Source: Aeromicrobium fastidiosum (GTDB lineage: Bacteria > Actinomycetota > Actinomycetes > Propionibacteriales > Nocardioidaceae). From it: DNA of 64,000 nucleotides. The stretch covers positions 2,976,001 through 3,040,000 of the forward strand of contig NZ_JAGIOG010000001.1 of the NCBI RefSeq assembly GCF_017876595.1, written 5' to 3'. How positions within the stretch are numbered: position 1 is the stretch's first letter; the number at the start of each line of letters is the position of its first letter. The notes beneath the pieces are model-generated. The model was not told where the DNA came from. It saw only the letters and a program-made list of their open reading frames with translations, and searched no databases. Below, in pieces: positions 24,849 through 32,708 of the stretch. Made by a program: the position numbers and the translations under genes.

Positions 24849-26038
24849 CCACAGGAGGCAGCCTCCCTCTGACCCTGCGGGTAGCCGGCCGCAAGGTCGT
24901 GGTCGTCGGCGGAGGGCACGTCGCCACGCGCCGGACGCTGTCGCTCGTCGACGCCGGAGCGCGGGTCGTCGTGGTCTCCCCCGCCGTGTCCGACTCGCTC
25001 GCCTCGTCGATCGGGCGCGGAGACGTCGAGTGGGTGCGCCGCACGTATGCCTCCGGTGACCTCGCCGGTGCGTGGCTCGTGCAGACGGCGACCGACTCCC
25101 CCGTCGACGACCTGGTCGCCGCCGATGCGGAGTCGGCACAGATCTGGTGCCTCAAGGGGGGCGACCCCGACCACGCCACCGCGTGGGCCCCGGCCGTGGC
25201 CCAGGTCGACGACGTCATGGTCGCCGTCAGCGGAGGCGGCGACGCGGGCCGCGCGTCGGCGCTGCGCGACGGGGTGGCAGCCGCCCTGCAGGCCGGTGAG
25301 CTGCCGATGCGTCACCGCACCCACCATCCCGACGGATTCGTCGCTCTCGTCGGCGGCGGCCCGGGCGATCCGGGACTGCTGACCACCCGTGGACGCCGAC
25401 TGCTCGCCGAGGCAGATGTCGTCGTCGTCGACCGCCTGGCCCCCCATGCCCTGCTGGCCGAGCTCGACGCCGACGTCGAGGTCATCGACGTCGGCAAGAT
25501 GCCCGACCACCACCCGATCCCCCAGCACGAGATCAATGCGATCCTGGTCGACCGGGCACGCCAGGGCAAGATCGTCGTCCGGCTCAAGGGTGGCGACCCG
25601 TACGTGTTCGGCCGCGGCGGCGAAGAGCTCATCGCCTGCCGTGACGCCGGCATCCCGGTCGAGGTCGTGCCCGGTGTCACCAGCGCGATCGCCGTCGCCG
25701 CGGCGGCGGGCATCCCCGTGACCCACCGCGGCGTGTCTCGCGGCTTCACCGTCGTCACCGGGCACGAGGACATCGGCCAGGTGCCCCACACGGGCGCCCA
25801 CACCCTGGTGATGCTGATGGGCGTCAAGCGGCTGGGCCAGACCTGCGACGAGCTGATCGCCGGAGGGCACACCCCGACGACGCCGGCGGCGATCATCGAG
25901 CGTGGGTGCACCCCCACGCAACGGGTGACCGTCGCGACGCTCGCCACCTTGGCCGAGGTCGCCACAGCAGTCGGTGCCGAGTCGCCGGCGATCACGGTGA
26001 TCGGCGACGTCGTGACGCTCTCACCGGCCTGGGGCTAG
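24845..26038 (+). CDS. cysG: siroheme synthase-like bifunctional precorrin-2 dehydrogenase / uroporphyrinogen-III methyltransferase
   Basis: 397 aa. Residues 1-150 form a Rossmann domain (KVVVVGGGHVATRR) like the NAD-dependent dehydrogenase/ferrochelatase half of CysG. Residues about 160-397 form a uroporphyrinogen-III C-methyltransferase (GGGPGDPGLLTTRG, LKGGDPYVFGRGGEE, VPGVTSAI). It makes the siroheme needed by sulfite reductase. The N-terminal part is shorter than in E. coli CysG. No sulfite reductase or sulfate transporter gene lies nearby, so those steps are encoded elsewhere. Confidence 0.9.
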   Translation: MTTGGSLPLTLRVAGRKVVVVGGGHVATRRTLSLVDAGARVVVVSPAVSDSLASSIGRGDVEWVRRTYASGDLAGAWLVQTATDSPVDDLVAADAESAQIWCLKGGDPDHATAWAPAVAQVDDVMVAVSGGGDAGRASALRDGVAAALQAGELPMRHRTHHPDGFVALVGGGPGDPGLLTTRGRRLLAEADVVVVDRLAPHALLAELDADVEVIDVGKMPDHHPIPQHEINAILVDRARQGKIVVRLKGGDPYVFGRGGEELIACRDAGIPVEVVPGVTSAIAVAAAAGIPVTHRGVSRGFTVVTGHEDIGQVPHTGAHTLVMLMGVKRLGQTCDELIAGGHTPTTPAAIIERGCTPTQRVTVATLATLAEVATAVGAESPAITVIGDVVTLSPAWG

Positions 26039-26094
26039 CGGAGTCGTCCGTCATGGCAAGCCGCGTCCTCGTCGACGCGGAAGCGATCTCCACC

Positions 26095-26100
26095 TAGCAT
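26095..26100 (+). promoter_or_regulatory. candidate -10 box TAGCAT, leaderless start
   Basis: TAGCAT lies 6 bp before the ATG at 26107 and there is no Shine-Dalgarno. This is the spacing of a leaderless actinobacterial promoter. Confidence 0.5.
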
Positions 26101-26106
26101 CGACCC

Positions 26107-26439
26107 ATGCGTGAGCGGATCATGTATGTCCAGCAGAAGTCCGGCTACAACACCGACCAGGGACCGGCCTGGATCGCGAGAGTCAGATTCTCGAAGACTT
26201 GGCGCACCGCCTACGTCCACGGTCGAACCCTTCACCGCCTGACCGGAACCGCCTACGCCAACTTCGACTCCAACTTCTACGACCACGCGACAGGCGAGGA
26301 GTTCTGGATCTCCGGACCGAAGCGTGATCGAACAGACGCGCGCTACAGCAACTGCCAACCCTCCGTTGACGACGACGCGGCAGATGCCTACCACGCTTTC
26401 CTCCACGGTGCCCCCCTACCCGGCAGGGAGCAGGGGTAG
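26107..26439 (+). CDS. conserved hypothetical protein (actinobacterial MRERIMYVQ family)
   Basis: 110 aa, soluble. It begins MRERIMYVQQKSGYNTDQGP, then WIARVRFSKTWRTAYVHGR, and has FWISGPKRDRTDARY and a C-terminal FLHGAPLPGRE. I recognise the pattern from conserved actinobacterial proteins of unknown function. The message is probably leaderless (TAGCAT 6 bp upstream). It is transcribed alone after the cys operon. Confidence 0.7.
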   Translation: MRERIMYVQQKSGYNTDQGPAWIARVRFSKTWRTAYVHGRTLHRLTGTAYANFDSNFYDHATGEEFWISGPKRDRTDARYSNCQPSVDDDAADAYHAFLHGAPLPGREQG

Positions 26440-26541
26440 ACGTCGGAGCAGTGATTCGACTGCAGGTGGAACTCGACCTCGATTTCTCCAACCCAATCGC
26501 GGGCGGCACGAGCAGACTGGATGTCCCCGGAAGCGTTCTAC

Positions 26542-27837
26542 TCAGCCGGCTCGGGGTTGCGGTGATGCGAAGCGGGAGTGGCGTTGTGGTCGTTGCTCGG
26601 GGTCGACATGCTTCGGGGGGATGATCTCGACGATCCCGTCGTCTCCCATGCGGGCCGCCCACTGCCCCTCGTGGACGAGGTGGTGGTGGTAGTGGCAGAG
26701 CAGGGCGGCGTTGTCGAGGTCGGTAGGGCCGTTCTCGGACCAGAAGTTCAGGTGGTGTGCTTCGCACCAGGAGGGTGGGCGGTCGCACGTGGGGAAGACG
26801 CAACCACGGTCGCGGGTGGCGAGGACGAGTCGTTGGTGGCGGTCGTAGAGGCGGCGGGTGGTGCCCAGATCGATGACGCGTTTGTCGCTGTCGAGGTACA
26901 TCGCGACGAGGTTGGCGTTGCACGCCAGCCGTTGTGCTTTGGTCGCGGACATCGTGGTGCCCGAGGTGGTGGTCGCGGTGCCTTGCCCGGTGCGGAGGTC
27001 GTCGACGTCGACCATGACGGCGACGGTCGCGGCGAGCCCTCCGGCCACGGGCAGGGCGTCGGTCGGCAGGTGGTTGATGAGCTCGGCGAAGGCGTGGCCC
27101 ATCTTCTGGTCGCGGGGCAGGCCGGCCCAGTCGTCGGCTCCCATGCCGAACGATTCGGCAGCCAACTGGTTGCGGCGTGGGGCGATGATCCCCTCGATCG
27201 CTGCTCTGAGGGTGTCGGCGTCGGTGTCGGGCACGACGAAGGACCCGTGGGTGGTGCCGTCACCACGCCGGCCCATCTGGAACCTGGTGCGGGCACGGGC
27301 GCGTTCTTCCTGCGCGCGGAGTTTTTCGCCGAGGTGCTCGTCGAATCCGTCGGGGTCGATGACCTCGAGCACCCGGTTCGCCAGACGCTGCAACCCATCC
27401 AGGTCATGCTCGGCGGCCAGGGCGATGAGGTGGGCTTCGGCGTCGCCACGCTCGGTGTCGCCGCACCAGTCGGGCAGGGCGGCGATGGCTTTCATGATGA
27501 TCGAGGCCTGCTCGGTCGACAGGGCCCCGGTCGCCCACGCGGCACGGGTCGCCTCGGTGCGCTCGCCGGTGACCTTCGCCATGCCGACCAGCTTGGACGC
27601 GGCACCCTTGGTGATGTTCGCCGAGCTCGCCAGCCAGGCCGTCGTCGACGTCGCACCGTCGTCCTTCGGCAACCCCATGTCGTCCGCGCACCCGGCCAGT
27701 CGTGACATGACCGCGTCCAACGCGGTGCGAGTCGTCTGCACCGCCGCGATGACCTCACGAACCTCGGCCCCGGTCAGGGTCCATGGTTCGAGCGCAGCGA
27801 CCTCATCAGTCAGGCTGGACAACTGCTCGATCAACAT
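26542..27837 (-). CDS. DUF222/HNH endonuclease-domain protein (13E12-repeat type)
   Basis: 431 aa. Residues about 1-320 form a DUF222 helical domain (LIEQLSSLTDEVAALE through MGADDWAGLPRDQKMGHAF). The C-terminal HNH nuclease has CVFPTCDRP, AHHLNFWSENGPTDLDN and LLCHYHHHLVHEG, with zinc-site cysteines and catalytic histidines. This is the REP13E12-like family, multicopy in actinomycetes and of unknown physiological role. ATG 27837 is the best start. A LexA-type box lies 24 bp upstream, so DNA damage probably induces it. Confidence 0.88.
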   Translation of the reverse strand: MLIEQLSSLTDEVAALEPWTLTGAEVREVIAAVQTTRTALDAVMSRLAGCADDMGLPKDDGATSTTAWLASSANITKGAASKLVGMAKVTGERTEATRAAWATGALSTEQASIIMKAIAALPDWCGDTERGDAEAHLIALAAEHDLDGLQRLANRVLEVIDPDGFDEHLGEKLRAQEERARARTRFQMGRRGDGTTHGSFVVPDTDADTLRAAIEGIIAPRRNQLAAESFGMGADDWAGLPRDQKMGHAFAELINHLPTDALPVAGGLAATVAVMVDVDDLRTGQGTATTTSGTTMSATKAQRLACNANLVAMYLDSDKRVIDLGTTRRLYDRHQRLVLATRDRGCVFPTCDRPPSWCEAHHLNFWSENGPTDLDNAALLCHYHHHLVHEGQWAARMGDDGIVEIIPPKHVDPEQRPQRHSRFASPQPRAG

Positions 27838-27860
27838 GCGACAAACCCCGGATGGACGAC

Positions 27861-27876
27861 TAGAACGTATGTTCAA
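27861..27876 (-). promoter_or_regulatory. SOS (LexA) box
   Basis: TAGAACGTATGTTCAA contains GAAC-N4-GTTC, the core of the mycobacterial SOS box TCGAAC-N4-GTTCGA. It sits 24 bp upstream of the DUF222/HNH start. SOS boxes upstream of 13E12 genes have been described in mycobacteria. Confidence 0.65.
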
Positions 27877-28044
27877 CTCTACGCAAGAGTAGCGGCACAT
27901 CCAAGGGACGAAGGTCCCGAATTCTCTGGCATTGCAGGGAACGATGACCTCAAGCCCCGACAGCGCCATGATGTCTCAGGACATCGGTGACGGTTCCGCC
28001 GCGTGGGCATCTGCCGCTCACACGGCCGCTAGTCTGAGGGCACC

Positions 28045-28413
28045 ATGGAGTCGACCAGAGTTCTCGCCACGAGCTCGCGCGCCAAGCGATTCCGCAGATT
28101 CTGGCCAGAACTCACGCTGTTGGCGGGCGTGGTCCTCGCCGTCACTGCTCAAGCGCTCGGCAGAGCCATCGACGGACGGAACGTCACGGTCGGTTCGATG
28201 GACGCGGCTGTCATCGTGGTCGCCATGGCAGTTGCGGCTGTCTGGTGTCTTGCCGCGTTCGTCGTGGGCCAGCTCGCCAGGATCATGCGAGGCAGACGCG
28301 GCGAGGGATTCGTGATGTTGATGGCCGTGACCATCACGGCGCTTGGTGCGCTGCCTGTGTCGCTGTTCGTCGGCTGGGCGATCGGACTCTCGACAGCGTC
28401 CGCTCCGTTCTAG
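28045..28413 (+). CDS. small membrane protein of unknown function
   Basis: 122 aa. Three hydrophobic stretches (about 20-38, 50-73, 88-112) separated by basic loops. No family recognised. TAGTCT lies about 10 bp before the ATG with no ribosome site, so translation may be leaderless. It stands alone between divergent and convergent minus-strand genes. Confidence 0.5.
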   Translation: MESTRVLATSSRAKRFRRFWPELTLLAGVVLAVTAQALGRAIDGRNVTVGSMDAAVIVVAMAVAAVWCLAAFVVGQLARIMRGRRGEGFVMLMAVTITALGALPVSLFVGWAIGLSTASAPF

Positions 28414-28449
28414 TCCCGACCCCGTCGTCGGCACGCAACGACACGACAG

Positions 28450-28731
28450 CTACGACACGGGTCGCGCGCTCTTCGTCGCCAACCGGCGAGCCTCGTCGAT
28501 CAGCGCATTCATCGGCAGGTCGTGCACGTCGTTGCCCGTGATCGAGTGGTCACCGCTCGGGCGCACCGCGATCTCGAGAACGTCCCACTTGCGGTAGGAG
28601 TCACGCTGGTGGAGCCGCATGCCGACGTTGAAGTCGTCGGCGAGCCGCATCGTCACGAGCCGCTCACCCTCGCCCGCGACGTGCACGGCGGAGGGCTCGA
28701 CGACGCTGTCCATGAGCTCTGCGAGATCCAT
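28450..28731 (-). CDS. conserved hypothetical protein, 93 aa
   Basis: 93 aa, soluble, acidic at the start (MDLAELMDSVVEPSAVHVAG). It ends NALIDEARRLATKSARPVS. No family recognised. The centre (RLADDFNVGMRLHQRDSYRKW) has the feel of a small beta domain. It is transcribed divergently from the lipoprotein at 28830. Confidence 0.45.
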   Translation of the reverse strand: MDLAELMDSVVEPSAVHVAGEGERLVTMRLADDFNVGMRLHQRDSYRKWDVLEIAVRPSGDHSITGNDVHDLPMNALIDEARRLATKSARPVS

Positions 28732-28829
28732 GTCGACTCCACGGTGACGGGGAAATCGACCGTAGCACCGGGGCACGCCTGTTGTACTGGGTTCTCGGGC
28801 TCCACCGATCGCAGCACCATACTGTTCGC

Positions 28830-29702
28830 ATGGCTTCATTCCGCCGCGCCGACCGCACGCGAGCAGCGCTCGGTGCGATCACGCTGGTGGCCCTCGCGGC
28901 GTGTCAGGGCACCGACGACCCGGATCCGGTCGAGGCACCCGTGCCGGACGGCGTCGTGATGCACGTCGACCAGTCACGGATGGAGCGCAAGGGACGCGAG
29001 GCGTTCGTGCGCATCGACAACGGCACCGACCGCAGCATGACGGTCGAGTCCCTGCGGTTGACCTCCCCTCGCCTGCCCGACGTCACGTGGAAAGGCCGCG
29101 AGGTCGTGGGCGCGACCTACCAGGGCGATGTCGAGATCGACCTGCCTCGAGGACGGTGCGGTACCGACGTCGACGCGACCGTGACCCTGCACTACCGCCT
29201 CGGCGACGGTCCCCTCACCGTCTCCACCGGCCCGGCCGACGACATCTACGGCGCGATCGGGCTGATCGCCGACCGCGACTGCGCCGAGACGACCCTGACG
29301 ACGGCGGCCGACGTGACGGTGGGCGAGCCGACCGTCGACGGCGAGGGACTCGACTCCGTGCTCCGACTTCCGGTGACGATGTCACCGACCGGCCGGAGCA
29401 CCGGGGTCGAGTTCGGGGGCTTCGAGTCGACGGTCCTGTTCCGCCAGACCGCCGACTCCCCCGCCGACGTCTCCGTGCCTCTCGGAGCCGGCGATCCGAC
29501 GACGACCCAGGTGCTGTCGGTCGTCCCCACCCGGTGCGACCCGCACGCCCTCGCCGAGGACAAGGTCGGGACGCTGTTCGGCGTCCACGTGCGGGGCACC
29601 GGGCTCGGCGAGGACGCCGACTACTACCTGCCGTTGACGCGCAAGCAGCGGTCGGCGTTCCTCGCCTTCTTCGGCACCCACTGCGGGTTCAGTCGCCCTT
29701 GA
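28830..29702 (+). CDS. putative lipoprotein of unknown function
   Basis: 290 aa. A basic N-terminus and hydrophobic stretch end in lipobox LAAC, so it should be lipid-anchored outside the cell. The remainder is beta-rich with four cysteines and two similar halves (RIDNGTDRSMTVESLRL and the later PVTMSPTGRSTGVEFGGF), suggesting two immunoglobulin-like domains. ATG 28830 lies 6 bp after CATACT, a likely -10 box. Its end overlaps the convergent rtcB by 14 bp. Confidence 0.6.
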   Translation: MASFRRADRTRAALGAITLVALAACQGTDDPDPVEAPVPDGVVMHVDQSRMERKGREAFVRIDNGTDRSMTVESLRLTSPRLPDVTWKGREVVGATYQGDVEIDLPRGRCGTDVDATVTLHYRLGDGPLTVSTGPADDIYGAIGLIADRDCAETTLTTAADVTVGEPTVDGEGLDSVLRLPVTMSPTGRSTGVEFGGFESTVLFRQTADSPADVSVPLGAGDPTTTQVLSVVPTRCDPHALAEDKVGTLFGVHVRGTGLGEDADYYLPLTRKQRSAFLAFFGTHCGFSRP

Positions 29703-30861
29703 CGTTGACGATCTGCCGCAGCGTGTGCCGCACCTCGACGAGATCAGCAGCGTCCTGCATGATCACGTCGATGTCCTTGTACGCCGCCGGGATCTCGTCG
29801 ACGAATGCCGCGGTGTCGCGGTACTCGATGTCACCCATCGCGACCCGGAGGTCGTCCTGGGTGAAGGCCTTCCGGGCCTTCGAGCGGCTGTACTCACGTC
29901 CTGCCCCGTGCGGGGAGGAGTTGAGCGAGACCGGGTTGCCCTTGCCGACCACGACGTACGACCGCGTGCCCATCGACCCCGGGATGAGGCCCATGGTGCC
30001 CTCGGACGCATCGATCGCGCCCTTGCGGGACAGCCACACGTCCTTGCCGAAGTGCCGCTCCTTGGTCGTGTAGTTGTGGTGGCAGTTGATCTCGACGACC
30101 CGCTCCACGGCGTCCACGCCCATCCAGTCGGCGAAGCACGTCACGACCCGGTCCATCATCTCGGCACGGTTGAGCAGCGCGTACTTCTGCGCCCACCGCA
30201 GCTCGCGGATGTAGGAGTCGAACTCCGGCGTGCCCTCCACCAGGTAGGCGAGGTCACGATCGGGAAGACCGATCCACCACTTCTCGCACAGTCGCTGCGC
30301 CACCGCGATGTGCCGCTGGGCGATCTTGTTGCCGACGCCCCGCGACCCCGAGTGCAGGAACAGCCACACCCGGTCCTCCTCGTCGAGGCTGACCTCGATG
30401 AAGTGGTTGCCCGAGCCGAGGGTGCCCAGCTGCAGCTCCCACCGGGACGCCCGGTCGGCCGGGTCGAAACCGGCCTTCTCGGCATCGGCCCGCAGCTCGT
30501 CGACGCGCTCCTGGGTGTGCCGGCGCGTGATGGCCTTGTTGGCCACACCCGCCGACAGCGGGATCGCCCGCTCGATCGCGACCCGCAGGGCGCGCCGGTC
30601 GGACGGCAGGTCCGTCACGACGTACGGCGTCTGCACCGCGATCATGCCGCAGCCGATGTCGACGCCGACCGCGGCCGGGATGATCGCCCCCAGCGTGGGG
30701 ATGACCGAGCCGACCGTCGCCCCCTTGCCGAGGTGCGCATCGGGCATCAGCGCGAGGTGTGGGTAGATGAACGGCATCGTGCTCGCCGTCCGTGCCTGGT
30801 CGCGTGCGTTCTCGTCCAGGATGGAAGCCCAGCTGAACAGCCGCTGGGAGATCTTCTCCAT
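29689..30861 (-). CDS. rtcB: RNA-splicing ligase RtcB
   Basis: 390 aa. GTP- and Mn-dependent ligase joining RNA 2',3'-cyclic phosphate (or 3'-phosphate) and 5'-OH ends. The metal-binding Cys is in VDIGCGM. Other conserved blocks are LGSGNHFIEV, FLHSGSRGVG and INCHHNY, and the guanylated His is in SSPHGAGREYSR. ATG 30861 has GGAAAGGTGAG upstream. Archease is not adjacent. It is preceded on the same strand by a 38-codon ORF and an intrinsic terminator, suggesting attenuation. Confidence 0.93.
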   Translation of the reverse strand: MEKISQRLFSWASILDENARDQARTASTMPFIYPHLALMPDAHLGKGATVGSVIPTLGAIIPAAVGVDIGCGMIAVQTPYVVTDLPSDRRALRVAIERAIPLSAGVANKAITRRHTQERVDELRADAEKAGFDPADRASRWELQLGTLGSGNHFIEVSLDEEDRVWLFLHSGSRGVGNKIAQRHIAVAQRLCEKWWIGLPDRDLAYLVEGTPEFDSYIRELRWAQKYALLNRAEMMDRVVTCFADWMGVDAVERVVEINCHHNYTTKERHFGKDVWLSRKGAIDASEGTMGLIPGSMGTRSYVVVGKGNPVSLNSSPHGAGREYSRSKARKAFTQDDLRVAMGDIEYRDTAAFVDEIPAAYKDIDVIMQDAADLVEVRHTLRQIVNVKGD

Positions 30862-30899
30862 GGGTCTCACCTTTCCGTGAGTGATGTGGTGGATACAGC

Positions 30900-30931
30900 A
30901 AAAAGCCCCGACCGCGGGTGCGGTCGAGGCT
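30900..30931 (-). terminator. intrinsic terminator/attenuator in the rtcB leader
   Basis: On the minus strand, a 12-bp stem (AGCCTCGACCGC with GCGGTCGGGGCT, one G-U pair) and a 4-base loop are followed by TTTTT. It lies 39 bp upstream of the rtcB start and 25 bp past the stop of the leader ORF. A T-run is unusual in this genome. Confidence 0.75.
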
Positions 30932-30955
30932 CGGTGTGCCGGAGCAGGTGGCGGG

Positions 30956-31072
30956 TCAGCCAGGCCTGGTTCCGGGGTTGAGCGCATCGACCGATGCCAG
31001 CTCTTCATTGCGGCTGGGCTGCTGCGACGAGGGCACGACGAGGTACGAACGGAACGATGCGTTGATCATCAT
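30956..31072 (-). CDS. 38-aa leader peptide ORF upstream of rtcB
   Basis: It begins MMINASFRSYLVVPSSQQPS and ends DALNPGTRPG. GAGAGGA lies about 7 bp before the ATG, a good ribosome site. The ORF is followed within 25 bp by the terminator hairpin and then rtcB. There is no run of one amino acid that would mark classical amino-acid attenuation. It could be a regulatory leader or a small functional protein. I do not know of a described counterpart. Confidence 0.5.
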   Translation of the reverse strand: MMINASFRSYLVVPSSQQPSRNEELASVDALNPGTRPG

Positions 31073-31127
31073 CGGCGTCCTCTCGTCGTGGTCTGGTTGC
31101 GGTGTCGGTGCGATGCGTCGCAGGACG

Positions 31128-31532
31128 TTACAGCACTGAGGTGCGTCGAAGCCACCACAGCCCGACGAACGGCAGCACCAGGGGGATGAACACGTAGCCC
31201 ATGCCGAAGTCGGACCACACGGTCTGGTCGGGGAACAGGCCCTGGTCGAGGAGGGACAGGATGCCGACGGTCAGGACGCCCGCGAGCTCGATCGCGATCG
31301 TCACGACCGCGAGGCGTCGGTGGTTGCGGGCCAGCGCGTACGTCGCTATGACGTAGACGATGCCGGCGAAGGCCGACAGCGCGTACGGCACGAGGGTGTC
31401 CGACTCGACCTCGGTGAGCAGCTGCACGATCGAGCGCGCGGACGCGGCCAGCGCGAACACGGCGTAGACGGCGACCAGCACCCGGCCGAAGCCGTGCGAC
31501 GTGTCGGGGCGTGCGGAACCGGTGTCAGGCAT
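31128..31532 (-). CDS. four-helix membrane protein
   Basis: 134 aa. Hydrophobic segments near 17-34, 48-66, 73-90 and 108-126. It begins MPDTGSARPDTSHGFGRVLV and ends with the tail LWWLRRTSVL. No family recognised. It overlaps the preceding membrane-protein gene by 8 bp, so the two are probably translated together and may form a complex. Confidence 0.6.
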   Translation of the reverse strand: MPDTGSARPDTSHGFGRVLVAVYAVFALAASARSIVQLLTEVESDTLVPYALSAFAGIVYVIATYALARNHRRLAVVTIAIELAGVLTVGILSLLDQGLFPDQTVWSDFGMGYVFIPLVLPFVGLWWLRRTSVL

Positions 31533-31890
31533 AGGTGCCCTTCCAGATGCCGAGGAGACGGACGGAGAGTGCTGCCGTCGTGAGCATGGCGACCACGAGG
31601 ACACCGGTGCCCCACCGGGACTTCTCGGCGATCCCCCACAGGACGGCGGCCGGCGGGATGACGACCATCGTCACGAGGTACGAGACGAACAGGACGCCAT
31701 CGACGTCGCGGGACGTCCGACCGAGCGCGACCGAGCCAGCGACCAGCAGCACGACGAGGACGATCTCGAGCACGCACACCGCGTAGAAGAGCGGGTTGCC
31801 GACCTGTCTGTCGCGGAGCATGTGCCAGCCGGCGAACGCGGCGACGCCAAGGGCGAGGAACGCGATGCCGTAGGCGACGGGATCGGTCAC
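31525..31890 (-). CDS. four-helix membrane protein
   Basis: 121 aa. Hydrophobic segments near 5-22, 34-55, 66-85 and 95-112. No family recognised. It pairs with the downstream overlapping gene. An 8-bp GC hairpin (GCCTCCTC/GAGGAGGC, 31909-31928) lies in its 5' region. Confidence 0.6.
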   Translation of the reverse strand: MTDPVAYGIAFLALGVAAFAGWHMLRDRQVGNPLFYAVCVLEIVLVVLLVAGSVALGRTSRDVDGVLFVSYLVTMVVIPPAAVLWGIAEKSRWGTGVLVVAMLTTAALSVRLLGIWKGTYA

Positions 31891-32050
31891 GCGGTGCCTT
31901 TGCTCAGGGCCTCCTCGCGGGAGGAGGCGTCGTCGAAGTCCGACAGAGAGTGTCCCACGGTCGGGCTCGTCCGGTCAGCGCAGGCACCGGGGTCTTGCCA
32001 GACGGAATAGGCTGACGTCGAGACTCACCGGAAATTCTGGTGATGTTCAC

Positions 32051-32077
32051 CCATCCTGACCGGAGGCTACGTCGAAT
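32051..32077 (+). promoter_or_regulatory. SigK-like ECF promoter
   Basis: CCATCC (32051-32056) and TCGAAT (32072-32077) resemble the -35 CCATCC and -10 CCGAAT elements reported for mycobacterial SigK, but the 15-bp spacer is shorter than usual. It lies 35 bp upstream of sigK, fitting autoregulation. Confidence 0.4.
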
Positions 32078-32111
32078 GGCTCGTAGGAAGCTTCTCGGAA
32101 AGGAGAGTCAC

Positions 32112-32708
32112 ATGTCAGCATCCGCTGCGCAGCTCAAGCTCGCCGCCATGCCCGAGCACGATGCTGCACCTGACCTCAACGAGCTCCTGGTGCGCGTTGG
32201 CCGGGGCGACGAGAACGCGTTCGCCGAGGTGTACGACGCGCTCGGATCGGCGGTCTTCGGACTCGCCCGGCGCGTCATCCGCGATCCGGCCCGTGCCGAG
32301 GAGGTCGCCCAGGAGGTCTTCATCCAGGTGTGGCAGTCCGCGGCGCGCTTCGACCCGGCTCGCGGCAACGCCAAGAGCTGGTGCCTGACGCTGGCCCATC
32401 GCCGCGCCGTCGACGCCGTCCGCCACGACCAGGCGGCCACGAACCGCGAGAACAAGTACGACTGGTCGAGCGGGCCCGACTTCGACGAGGTCGAGGAGAC
32501 CGTGACCATCACGCTCGAGCACGAGCAGGTCAAGCGCTGCCTGGACGGTCTGACCGAGCTGCAGCGCGAAGCAGTCAACCTGGCCTACTACCAGGGCTAC
32601 ACCTACGCCGAGGTCGCTGCCGCGCTCGACGCCAACACCGCCACGATCAAGACGCGCATGCGCGACGGGATCGTCCGCCTCCGAGACTGCATGGGAGTGA
32701 CCGCATGA
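32112..32708 (+). CDS. sigK: ECF sigma factor SigK
   Basis: 198 aa. Region 2 is visible as FAEVYDALGSAVFGLARRVI, then EEVAQEVFIQVWQSAARF and LTLAHRRAVDAVRHDQAA. Region 4 reads LTELQREAVNLAYYQGYTY, then AEVAAALDANTATIKTRMRD. The RHDQAATNRE stretch matches the SigK subgroup. A strong ribosome site, GGAAAGGAG, precedes ATG 32112. The anti-sigma factor follows with ATGA overlap, the usual sigK-rskA arrangement. Confidence 0.88.
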   Translation: MSASAAQLKLAAMPEHDAAPDLNELLVRVGRGDENAFAEVYDALGSAVFGLARRVIRDPARAEEVAQEVFIQVWQSAARFDPARGNAKSWCLTLAHRRAVDAVRHDQAATNRENKYDWSSGPDFDEVEETVTITLEHEQVKRCLDGLTELQREAVNLAYYQGYTYAEVAAALDANTATIKTRMRDGIVRLRDCMGVTA

